Part shown: in pieces, positions 36,620 to 45,662 of the stretch
Layout of the letters: each line of letters begins with the position of its first letter
Position numbering within the stretch: position 1 is the first letter of the stretch
Source: Clostridium mediterraneense
GTDB lineage: Bacteria; Bacillota; Clostridia; Clostridiales; Clostridiaceae
NCBI RefSeq assembly: GCF_900091705.1
Contig: NZ_LT594784.1
Location: 1 to 64,000 of the forward strand
Length of the DNA stretch: 64,000 nucleotides
Reading direction: 5' to 3'
Program-made: the position numbers and the translations under genes
The notes under the pieces: model-generated
The model's database searches: none
What the model was told of the DNA's origin: nothing
What the model saw: only the letters and a program-made list of their open reading frames with translations

Positions 36620-36677
36620 TTAATTTAAAATATTATCTTAGTTAAGGACATAAAAAAAATCTTAAACTCTATAAACT

Positions 36678-36718
36678 TAAAAGATGATTTTGGTATTAAA
36701 CCAAAGTCATCTTTTTTA
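36678..36718 (+). terminator. Terminator of the fru operon
   Basis: AAAAGATGATTTTGGT pairs with ACCAAAGTCATCTTTT, with T residues after. Confidence 0.92.
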
Positions 36719-37022
36719 ATTCTATTAAACTCTATTATTATTGTTTTTCACTTTTATTAGATCAAATTCCATTTAAAGGTATATTAATTAAAAAGTCATA
36801 TACTTAAATATATATTTTATAATAAAAGTATAAAAAGTTACTATTTGAAGGAACAAATAAAAAACTAAAATATATGTATTCTATATTAGGAAAATTAAAG
36901 ATCTTATTAAAAAAGTAGTCTTAGAAAAAAACTACTTTTTATTTTTAAGCCATTATTTAATTTATAAAAATTTATAAATTAGTATTTTAATTAAATTAAA
37001 AGTGATATAAATAGAAAATATT
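36719..37022. other. Gene-free stretch with a second terminator-like hairpin
   Basis: No gene is seen. A hairpin at 36910-36946 (AAAAAGTAGT with ACTACTTTTT, then T-rich DNA) could insulate the following CRISPR-Cas region from upstream transcription. Confidence 0.6.
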
Positions 37023-37281
37023 ATGAAAACAAAAATAGTTTTAAATATTAAAGATAAAAATAATTTATTAAATAAATCAATTATTATTTGAAGATGTTAA
37101 TCTTGAATATACAGAAAAAATTTTAGCAGTAGTAAGTATGCTTGAAGATTTAGTGAATAAAGATATATGCATAACAGCAGATAATAATGAAATACATAAT
37201 AAAGAGTTAGACGAAGCAATCCTATTAACATTACTTAATTCAAATTTATTTTCTGAAGTACTAATTCCTAAGCAAGACTAA
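37023..37281 (+). pseudogene. Frameshifted small gene before the cas operon
   Basis: ATG 37023 opens MKTKIVLNIKDKNNLLNKSI, then the frame ends at TGA. Shifting by one base near 37080-37090 restores a good frame with LFEDVNLEYTEKILAVVSML, EDLVNKDICITADNNEIH and an end SEVLIPKQD. The joined product would be about 85 residues, acidic and soluble. I do not recognise it. It is co-directional with cas6 and about 165 bases from it. Confidence 0.5.
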
Positions 37282-37446
37282 GTATAGTTGTTAACCCCTT
37301 ATAATAACCTTTCTACCATTATTATAAGTTACTTCATAATTTCCTTTTTTATTAAAATCATTTACATTTTATAATATATTATGTAAAATAAGTTAATAAA
37401 TGTAATAATATTATTATTAATTATTAATAACTAAATAGGAGGATAT

Positions 37447-38100
37447 ATGAGATTAAAACTTATAGGAAAAATAATTGAAGATCTTGATAAAGATAATACA
37501 AGTCTTAATCACGAAACCTATAGTATGATATTAGCTAATATAAACACAGAAATGGCTAAAAGATTACATACAAAAGATAGATTTAAACGACTTTTTACCT
37601 TTAGTAGAGTTTATATAAATGGAGATGGTCTTCATCTATACATTTCTGGTGAAGATAGCTTAATGAAAGATTTTATAAACTATTTGATGTTTAATCAAAT
37701 GATACGAATTGGAAGTAAAGTTATTGTTATAAACGCCATTAATCCTTTAAAAAATAAAGTAAATGAAAAAGAATTATATACCTTTAAAGCAAATCTAATT
37801 GTCAATGAAAAAGAAAATAGAAAGGTATGTTTATCACAAGATTTTGATTACATAAGAAAAAGAATAAACGAAATAGCTACTGATAAATATAAAGAAATAT
37901 ATCATAAAGATCCAGAAGGTTCAATTGAAACAACTATAATTCAAGCTAAAAAAACTTATACAAGATATAAAAATCACTATCTCAACAGTTGGAAAATGAT
38001 TTTTAATCTTAAAGGTGATTATGAGCTTATAAACTTAATTTACAATGTTGGAATAGGAGAAAATACAGCATCAGGACACGGATTAATGTGGGAGGTGTAA
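37447..38100 (+). CDS. cas6: Cas6 CRISPR RNA endonuclease
   Basis: 217 residues. It cuts CRISPR precursor RNA at the repeats to give crRNAs. The RAMP fold is indicated by a basic KRLHTKDRFKRLFTFS region, a central RIGSKVIVINA strand and the C-terminal glycine-rich loop GIGENTASGHGLMWEV (about residues 201-216), the signature of Cas6. It is the first gene of the cas operon, with ribosome site TAGGAGGATAT, and its stop is 3 bases before cas8. Because single repeats also lie before cas5 and cas3, Cas6 could also cleave those messages. Confidence 0.93.
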   Translation: MRLKLIGKIIEDLDKDNTSLNHETYSMILANINTEMAKRLHTKDRFKRLFTFSRVYINGDGLHLYISGEDSLMKDFINYLMFNQMIRIGSKVIVINAINPLKNKVNEKELYTFKANLIVNEKENRKVCLSQDFDYIRKRINEIATDKYKEIYHKDPEGSIETTIIQAKKTYTRYKNHYLNSWKMIFNLKGDYELINLIYNVGIGENTASGHGLMWEV

Positions 38101-38103
38101 AAT

Positions 38104-39468
38104 TTGCTTAAATTCAAAATACCTAAAACATCAAATGATATAGAAGATTTATGTATAACATATGGAATAGTTGCTCTATTGGAGCATGTAGATGCTGAGA
38201 TAGAAATAATTAAAGATAGTCTTAATCATTATCTTATAGAATGTGAAGATTTTAATCTTGAAAAGGTTAATCAAAAAGATTTTAAATTAACACTAGATGA
38301 TATGAAAAGTACTACTCCCTTATTAAATAAAAAAAATATAGAAAATAATATTCAAGCTATATATAAATTAATAAAAGAACGTGGAAGTGATATTTTAAAT
38401 TACTATCTAACAGAAGATAAGTCCTATATAAAAGGCTTAAACAATGATAGTGTTGGTTTTTGTGGTAATGTATTTTTCATGACAGGATTAAGATTAAATG
38501 CTACAGTCTCATCTTTTAAAACACCAAAACATCAAAAATATTTATCTTTAATTGGATGGAGCAAATATGTTAGTAAGCTTCAAATAATAAAGAAAAATAG
38601 TAAGATAAATGATAAAAATACTGAACACTTTATTTACTTAATTCCAAAAATAAAAGAAGTTGAGCAAATTGATAAGATAGTTTTATGGAGTAAAGACCGT
38701 GAGACAGGACTTAATAAAGAACTTAATTTTATTAGCGATGAAAGTGTTAATACAGCTTTAGCTAAAGTCTTATTGTCAAACATAGAACATGAAATAACTT
38801 CAGATGGATATGATGGATTTTATTCAGTAGTTTTAATACCATCTAATCAAAAAACTATACCAAATACATTTAAAACAATTAATTTTTTAGATGAATTATT
38901 AAGTAATAATTTAATTGAATGGTTTAATCTAAAACTTTATAACATTGACATTAGAGAATATGCCGCAAAATTTATACTTGATATGAATAATTATTCAAAA
39001 CTATCTAACTTTATAAAAATAATGTCTAAAAAAGATTATTATGAAAAAAATGGTGAAGTTAAAATGGGATATATCCCTCAAAATATAATTAAGGAGTTGT
39101 TATCCATGCAAAATGATAAAGTTATAGAAATCTATAATAACAAATCAGTTAAAATACTTGGACGAGGGTTAAATAGACTATTAAAAGATAATAAAGGATA
39201 TGAAGTACAAGTCAGTATTCTAAATACTAATAATCTAGAGCAACTAATGAAAGGAATAACCAAGCTTTGTACATTATATAGAAGATATTATAGTGAAGAA
39301 AATAAAATTAAATCTATTATAAATGATGAGCAAATAGATAAAATATTTAAGCTTATAGATAATAATAAGGATGCAAAAGTTGTTGCAGATGCAATACTTT
39401 TTAATTCTAAAATATTTTTAGCTGAAAATAATACTGATAATAAAGTAAAAGATGAGGTAAATAGCTAA
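38104..39468 (+). CDS. cas8: Cas8, large subunit of a type I Cascade
   Basis: 454 residues from a TTG start (GGGAGGTG before it). It has no sequence hallmark recognisable by eye, as usual for Cas8. Its position between cas6 and cas7 and its size fit a type I-A/I-B-like large subunit, which reads the PAM and holds the crRNA 5' end. The GFCGNVFFMTGLRLNATVSS part is a plausible core. Its last 120 codons have their own strong start (39106), giving a predicted Cas11 small subunit. No separate cas11 gene exists. Confidence 0.82.
   Translation: MLKFKIPKTSNDIEDLCITYGIVALLEHVDAEIEIIKDSLNHYLIECEDFNLEKVNQKDFKLTLDDMKSTTPLLNKKNIENNIQAIYKLIKERGSDILNYYLTEDKSYIKGLNNDSVGFCGNVFFMTGLRLNATVSSFKTPKHQKYLSLIGWSKYVSKLQIIKKNSKINDKNTEHFIYLIPKIKEVEQIDKIVLWSKDRETGLNKELNFISDESVNTALAKVLLSNIEHEITSDGYDGFYSVVLIPSNQKTIPNTFKTINFLDELLSNNLIEWFNLKLYNIDIREYAAKFILDMNNYSKLSNFIKIMSKKDYYEKNGEVKMGYIPQNIIKELLSMQNDKVIEIYNNKSVKILGRGLNRLLKDNKGYEVQVSILNTNNLEQLMKGITKLCTLYRRYYSEENKIKSIINDEQIDKIFKLIDNNKDAKVVADAILFNSKIFLAENNTDNKVKDEVNS
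39106..39468 (+). CDS. cas11: Predicted Cas11 small subunit from an internal start in cas8
   Basis: AAGGAG at 39091-39096 lies 9 bases before ATG 39106, which is in frame with cas8 (codon 335). The product would be 120 residues, basic and helical (MQNDKVIEIYNNKSVKILGR start, LEQLMKGITKLCTLYRRYY middle). Internal translation of the small subunit from cas8 is established for subtypes I-B, I-C and I-D. A strong Shine-Dalgarno in the middle of a gene at just this place is the evidence here. Confidence 0.65.
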   Translation: MQNDKVIEIYNNKSVKILGRGLNRLLKDNKGYEVQVSILNTNNLEQLMKGITKLCTLYRRYYSEENKIKSIINDEQIDKIFKLIDNNKDAKVVADAILFNSKIFLAENNTDNKVKDEVNS

Positions 39469-39514
39469 ATTATAAAGTTAAATATATATATAAGATTTAA
39501 GGAGTGTAATAATA

Positions 39515-40468
39515 ATGAATAAAATAGCAATAATGATGAAAATTAAATTAGCTGCAGAAGCTTTAAATAATGAAGAAAGTATAGGAAATGTAGTAATTCC
39601 AAGACAAATAACAATAGATGGAGAAAATAGACAAGCGATTTCTGGGGACATGTTAAAGCACTTACACACAAGAAATTTAAGACTCCTAGCAGATGAAACA
39701 GAATTATGTGAGGGCTGTAAAATATTTAGCCCTAATAAAAATTCATCACCAGTAGAAAAAGATGATAATCTTAGTGAATCAGGAAATAGAGTTAAGAATT
39801 GTATAATTGATGATGTTGAAGGCTTTATGGATCCAAAGGGTTCAGCTAAAAGAAGAAGTCCTATCAATTTTAGCTTTGCTATAGCTATTGAAGAAAATGA
39901 ATATCAAAATCTACTTCATACTAAAGTAGATACTACAGATGAAGCTGGAAAAAAGAAAAAGAAAATTAGTAAAATTCCTAAAAAAACTGACCCTAATGAA
40001 AACAATAACAAAATCGTTGAAAGTTTATTATTAGATGAAAGTAATCAATCAGATGAATCAAAAAATCAAAACGAAGAAAGTAAGAATACACAAATGATAT
40101 TTTATAAACCAGTTAGAAGTAATGAATATGCTCTAACAATACAATTAGAGTTAGATAGAATAGGACTTGATGATCAAAAATTAAAATATTCAGTGGATGA
40201 AGCTACTCAAAAATTAAGACAACAAAAAGCTATAATGGCATTAAGAAATATGTTTTTAGATATGGAAGGAGCTATGTGTTCAACAAGACTTCCACATTTA
40301 ATAAATATAGAAGGTATCTTAGTTAAAAAGACTGATAAAAATCAAGTTTTAAGTAAATATAGTGCTTTAAATGATGATTATAAAGAAGTAAATCAAAAAA
40401 TATCTAATGAAAGTCTTATTTTTAATAATATAGAAGAATTCTGTGATGTAATAAATTCATTAATTTAA
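39515..40468 (+). CDS. cas7: Cas7 (DevR/Csa2-like) Cascade backbone protein
   Basis: 317 residues. It forms the helical backbone along the crRNA. DevR-family features are visible: RQAISGDMLKHLHTRNLRLL, a cysteine pair CEGC, the IIDDVEGFMDP and KRRSPINFSFAIAI segments, and late MALRNMFLDMEGAMC. A Lys/Asp/Asn-rich insert (about residues 145-195) interrupts the fold, probably the thumb region. The ribosome site is AAGGAGTGTAATA. The sequence style is nearer to Csa2/DevR Cas7 than to Csh2, so the subtype is left open between I-A and I-B. Confidence 0.88.
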   Translation: MNKIAIMMKIKLAAEALNNEESIGNVVIPRQITIDGENRQAISGDMLKHLHTRNLRLLADETELCEGCKIFSPNKNSSPVEKDDNLSESGNRVKNCIIDDVEGFMDPKGSAKRRSPINFSFAIAIEENEYQNLLHTKVDTTDEAGKKKKKISKIPKKTDPNENNNKIVESLLLDESNQSDESKNQNEESKNTQMIFYKPVRSNEYALTIQLELDRIGLDDQKLKYSVDEATQKLRQQKAIMALRNMFLDMEGAMCSTRLPHLINIEGILVKKTDKNQVLSKYSALNDDYKEVNQKISNESLIFNNIEEFCDVINSLI

Positions 40469-40486
40469 AAGCTAATTTTCATTATA

Positions 40487-40623
40487 TTTTACCAGATACT
40501 TTTTGCTATTCAGCTTATAATTCCAAATAATAAAAATATAAATCACTGGTAAAAAATAAATAAAATAGTCCTATTAATGGATTTATAAAGTTTTTTTATT
40601 TTTAAAATGGCTATTTTACTATT
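40487..40623 (+). promoter_or_regulatory. Second copy of the CRISPR leader, before cas5
   Basis: 137 bases that align along their whole length with the true leader at 41321-41458. Both begin with TTTTACCAG, which pairs with CTGGTAAAA further in (40546-40554 here), and both end TTTTTAAAATGGCTATTTT-ACTATT directly before a repeat. The last 60 bases are nearly identical. Confidence 0.88.
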
Positions 40624-40653
40624 ATTAGAATTTTATATAAGTATTATCAAATA
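40624..40653 (+). repeat. Single degenerate CRISPR repeat in the cas5 leader
   Basis: The first 24 bases equal the array repeat. The last part reads ATCAAATA in place of ATTAAAAG, so the crRNA handle is altered while the Cas6-recognised body is kept. It ends 25 bases before the cas5 start codon, with the AAAGGAG site in between. Confidence 0.88.
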
Positions 40654-40678
40654 AAATTTAATCTTAAAGGAGAAATTT

Positions 40679-41320
40679 ATGAAAAAAGTAACTTATAAAA
40701 CTAGCAATCTATTTAGCTTTAAAAAATATAATCATGCAGATACTTTAGCACAAAGCTATGAATATCCAACTATTTATGGAATTAGATGTGCTATTATAGG
40801 AGCAATAATTCAAACTGACGGAATAGAAAAAGCAAAAGAATTATTTTTTAAAGTAAAGAATAGCAACATATATATTCAATATCCAAAATCATATTTTAAA
40901 ACTGTTGTTAAACAAAGTAGATTAAAAACAACTGATAAAAGAAGTAAAAAAGAAAAAGATGATGATGAAAAGAATGGAATAACTCCTAATTTGACAGTTT
41001 CAACTATGGGTGCAAGAGAATATTTAGATTTAAAGGAAGTTATATTTTATATTGATAATTTAATTCCCAATATAGAAATGTATTTAAAAAATATAGACTG
41101 GATAGGAAATGCTGAAAGTATAGTTTATTTAGACAAAATAGAAGAGGTTAATTTATTAGAAAATATACTAAAAAAATGGGATAAAAAAAATTGTGTTGAA
41201 ATTTTTGAACAACATGATTGGAATAGCAAAACAAGTTTTGATTCTATATATACATATAGCAACAAATATAAACATCATCATGATACTTTTTACTGTGAAA
41301 TAAGTAATATCCAATTATAA
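40679..41320 (+). CDS. cas5: Cas5 Cascade subunit
   Basis: 213 residues. Cas5 caps the 5' handle of the crRNA in Cascade. The N-terminal RAMP start with a Phe/Tyr-rich strand (FSFKKYNHADTLAQSYEYPT) and the conserved turn YGIRCAIIGAIIQ are characteristic. A basic loop (KQSRLKTTDKRSKKEKDDDEKN) follows. Unlike most operons it does not overlap cas7. A 210-base gap with a leader copy and one repeat precedes it, and the true leader begins at the base after its stop. The ribosome site is AAAGGAGAAATTT. Confidence 0.85.
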   Translation: MKKVTYKTSNLFSFKKYNHADTLAQSYEYPTIYGIRCAIIGAIIQTDGIEKAKELFFKVKNSNIYIQYPKSYFKTVVKQSRLKTTDKRSKKEKDDDEKNGITPNLTVSTMGAREYLDLKEVIFYIDNLIPNIEMYLKNIDWIGNAESIVYLDKIEEVNLLENILKKWDKKNCVEIFEQHDWNSKTSFDSIYTYSNKYKHHHDTFYCEISNIQL

Positions 41321-41458
41321 TTTTACCAGGCAATCTTACCAAAGCTAGTTATAATCACAAATCTAAAAAATATAAATCGCTGGTAAAAAACAAATAGAAT
41401 GGCTCTATTAGTTAGTTTATAAAGTATTTTATATTTTTAAAATGGCTATTTTACTATT
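41321..41458 (+). promoter_or_regulatory. CRISPR leader
   Basis: 138 AT-rich bases between the cas5 stop and the first repeat. It contains the inverted pair TTTTACCAG (41321-41329) and CTGGTAAAA (41380-41388). Transcription of the array in the plus direction is supported by this position and by the repeat end ATTAAAAG, which resembles the usual ATTGAAAG handle. Confidence 0.85.
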
Positions 41459-44400
41459 ATTAGAATTTTATATAAGTATTATTAAAAGTAGCATTAGAAT
41501 TTTTCTTAGTAGCATCTGCTGCACATTAGAATTTTATATAAGTATTATTAAAAGTCACCAGCTCTGAATAAAGAAATATTATTTGTTGTACATTAGAATT
41601 TTATATAAGTATTATTAAAAGGCACTTCTTAAGACATCTCCAGTATCATTATCTGGTATTAGAATTTTATATAAGTATTATTAAAAGTTACCAACCTTAT
41701 TAGGATTAAATTCTAAAGTAGCAAATTAGAATTTTATATAAGTATTATTAAAAGTATAGCCTTGTAGCATAAACTTTACGTAAACTGTGACATTAGAATT
41801 TTATATAAGTATTATTAAAAGTTTGTAAACTCCATAAAATCACCCCACTTTTTGAATTAGAATTTTATATAAGTATTATTAAAAGAGATGCTCATTTTCC
41901 ATTTATTAATTTTACAATCGAATTAGAATTTTATATAAGTATTATTAAAAGTATGCTTAGCACAAAACAAAGCTCCTTGCAAAGATTTATTAGAATTTTA
42001 TATAAGTATTATTAAAAGAATAAAGGGCTTTTAATTAATGCTGATATAAATGGAATTAGAATTTTATATAAGTATTATTAAAAGAGTTAAATATAATTAT
42101 TTTTTAAAAGATTTAGCTAATTAGAATTTTATATAAGTATTATTAAAAGCTTCTCTATTAATCTTTTCATTGAGGCTATCTACATTAGAATTTTATATAA
42201 GTATTATTAAAAGAATAGAAATTCTATTCAAGTATATTTTCAAAATGGATTAGAATTTTATATAAGTATTATTAAAAGAAATAAAGCTACACAAGCTCTA
42301 AATGACGCTAAAAGATTAGAATTTTATATAAGTATTATTAAAAGTTAAAATAATTAATTAATTCTTCTTCAATCCCCATATTATTAGAATTTTATATAAG
42401 TATTATTAAAAGTCTTTCCAGTAAAGAGTTTTTACCTTAGTAGCATATATTAGAATTTTATATAAGTATTATTAAAAGCCTAATGGATTTGGTGCAGGAT
42501 TTGGAAATAATAAATTAGAATTTTATATAAGTATTATTAAAAGGTTTTTACTGGATTTACAATTCCAAGTAATATAAGTTATTAGAATTTTATATAAGTA
42601 TTATTAAAAGTTTATTATTAGGATTTAAAGAAGCTATTAAAGATAATTAGAATTTTATATAAGTATTATTAAAAGATCTATCATTGATATTAAGTTTGAG
42701 AATGATTTAGAATTAGAATTTTATATAAGTATTATTAAAAGTTATTTTCTTAGCTTTTTTAATAGCATAACAACCATTAGAATTTTATATAAGTATTATT
42801 AAAAGGATATGACTAAAGTACTTATAGATGATTATGTTAAAATTAGAATTTTATATAAGTATTATTAAAAGTGTGTAGCCTTTTCGGCAGGTCTGAATAT
42901 GTCAGATTAGAATTTTATATAAGTATTATTAAAAGTTATCAGTTATTACATCTTTTATTCTTACAGAAATTAGAATTTTATATAAGTATTATTAAAAGAA
43001 CCTGTAAAATTAGTAAAAATAATAATGAAATATATTAGAATTTTATATAAGTATTATTAAAAGAATCCATACTTTTTACCAATTCCTCCACTATTCCAAA
43101 TTAGAATTTTATATAAGTATTATTAAAAGTAATAATGAGACTCGCTTTGTAATGCCCATGCTAAGATTAGAATTTTATATAAGTATTATTAAAAGGAATT
43201 TTTCAATGAGGATTTAGAAGAAGAAAGTGGAATTAGAATTTTATATAAGTATTATTAAAAGAATCTACGACAAACAATAGAACGAGATAAAAACATAATT
43301 AGAATTTTATATAAGTATTATTAAAAGTTGTTTTATTGTATTTTCTTAGCTATTTTATAAGAATTAGAATTTTATATAAGTATTATTAAAAGTTAAGATT
43401 AATAGACGTAAATTTTGGCATAACTTTAATTAGAATTTTATATAAGTATTATTAAAAGTATTAAAATCTTTAACCATTACAGTTGCTTTAAATATTAGAA
43501 TTTTATATAAGTATTATTAAAAGTGGAAAAAGGGATCTGGGATTTAGATTACGATAAGGATTAGAATTTTATATAAGTATTATTAAAAGTTGGACTGCTT
43601 TTGCTAATGGTGTTGGAGTTTATGAATTAGAATTTTATATAAGTATTATTAAAAGGCAACACTATAATGCCTATACATTGTAAAAAACTCAAATTAGAAT
43701 TTTATATAAGTATTATTAAAAGTAATAGAAGATAAAACTATAAATAAAGCAAGTCCACATTAGAATTTTATATAAGTATTATTAAAAGAAAAAGGGGTGC
43801 TATACATTTCCATTGCATATTTTTATTAGAATTTTATATAAGTATTATTAAAAGTTTATACAGTTCTTTGACGAGTTTATGACCATGAAGATTAGAATTT
43901 TATATAAGTATTATTAAAAGGTAGGAGAGTATGGTGGTTCTAGGTATATGGATTTATTAGAATTTTATATAAGTATTATTAAAAGTATGATAGTTCTGTG
44001 ACTTCTAGTGTTTGACCGTATTAGAATTTTATATAAGTATTATTAAAAGTATTAATGCCCCCTTTCCTCTAGAACCTCTTTATAAATTAGAATTTTATAT
44101 AAGTATTATTAAAAGATGAAAACAATAATGAAAAAGGTTATGGATGGAGAAATTAGAATTTTATATAAGTATTATTAAAAGATAGTTTTGGAAATTCAAC
44201 AGCTAATGGAGTTGAAGATTAGAATTTTATATAAGTATTATTAAAAGAGAACTCGAAGAACTATTCTTAACAAGTCTTAATAAATTAGAATTTTATATAA
44301 GTATTATTAAAAGTTTGATAAGTACCATTAGGATTTAATTTAGTTTTTAAATTAGAATTTTATATAAGTATTATTAAAAGTTGCTTTTTCAGGATTGTCT

Positions 44401-45631
44401 ATTTCAGAAATATTATAATTAGAATTTTATATAAGTATTATTAAAAGTTGATAATCCGTACTTATCCATTAGCTTTGCTGCTTATTAGAATTTTATATAA
44501 GTATTATTAAAAGATTATAAGAGCAGTTCCAGTCCAGTTATTTTCATCTAATTAGAATTTTATATAAGTATTATTAAAAGAAAAAATGAGGAGCTTCTTA
44601 AACAAATAAAAGAAAAATTAGAATTTTATATAAGTATTATTAAAAGATTAATGATGATATGATTATTTCCAAAGTGCAGCTAATTAGAATTTTATATAAG
44701 TATTATTAAAAGTATCCAGTTCGTTCTTTTATGATCACCTTTTCTTATTAGAATTTTATATAAGTATTATTAAAAGTAGAGAAGATAAAGATGATAACTA
44801 TGATTATGGTATATTAGAATTTTATATAAGTATTATTAAAAGCCTTTAGTTATTAGTTATATAATAGAAAGGCAATTAATTAGAATTTTATATAAGTATT
44901 ATTAAAAGAGATTTTTAAAATAACTTATATATTCAGCTTCTTTATTAGAATTTTATATAAGTATTATTAAAAGATATTCTACTGGTATTTTTGTAGCTGC
45001 TATAATTCTATTAGAATTTTATATAAGTATTATTAAAAGTCAGCTAAGGCATCTTCTTTAACTCCTGTATGATCTAATTAGAATTTTATATAAGTATTAT
45101 TAAAAGACATGTGCTAGTCTTAATATTGATGATCCCCTAGAATTAGAATTTTATATAAGTATTATTAAAAGGGGCTTAGAGCAACAAATTACAGGGCTTA
45201 TACCAGGATTAGAATTTTATATAAGTATTATTAAAAGGAAATACAGGAAGCTGAAAATTATAATAATGAAAATATTAGAATTTTATATAAGTATTATTAA
45301 AAGAGACTAGTTTCAGTTTCTTCAAGTGCTTCTGCTAATTAGAATTTTATATAAGTATTATTAAAAGTTATGAAAGTAAGGTTGTAGTAAAAAACTTAAA
45401 TAGATTAGAATTTTATATAAGTATTATTAAAAGTTAAGTATCTGCCAAGCTCTTTGACGTGATATAGGTTATTAGAATTTTATATAAGTATTATTAAAAG
45501 ACATATGAATAATTATTATTATCATATTGGTTTATAATTAGAATTTTATATAAGTATTATTAAAAGTAAATTCCTTCTTCATCTAATTCTCTAAAATCTA
45601 CATTAGAATTTTATATAAATATTATTAAAAT
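41459..45631 (+). CRISPR. CRISPR array, 64 repeats of 30 bp and 63 spacers
   Basis: Repeats start ATTAGAATTTT, contain ATATAAGTATT and end ATTAAAAG. I counted 64 starts from 41459 to 45602 by eye. Periods are 63-68 bp, giving spacers of about 33-38 bp. All repeats up to 45566 appear identical. The last (45602-45631) has ATAAATATT for ATAAGTATT and ends in T, marking the old end. Several spacers read as plausible phage protein fragments, but no source could be checked. The array lies between cas5 and cas3. No acquisition genes are in the window. Confidence 0.98.
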
Positions 45632-45662
45632 TTTTATATTAAATAATCATAAAGGAGTAAAA

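Noticed and set aside
45010-45630. A second CRISPR array or change of repeat type near the array end
   Set aside because: All repeats are of one type. Only the last shows decay, as expected for the trailer end.
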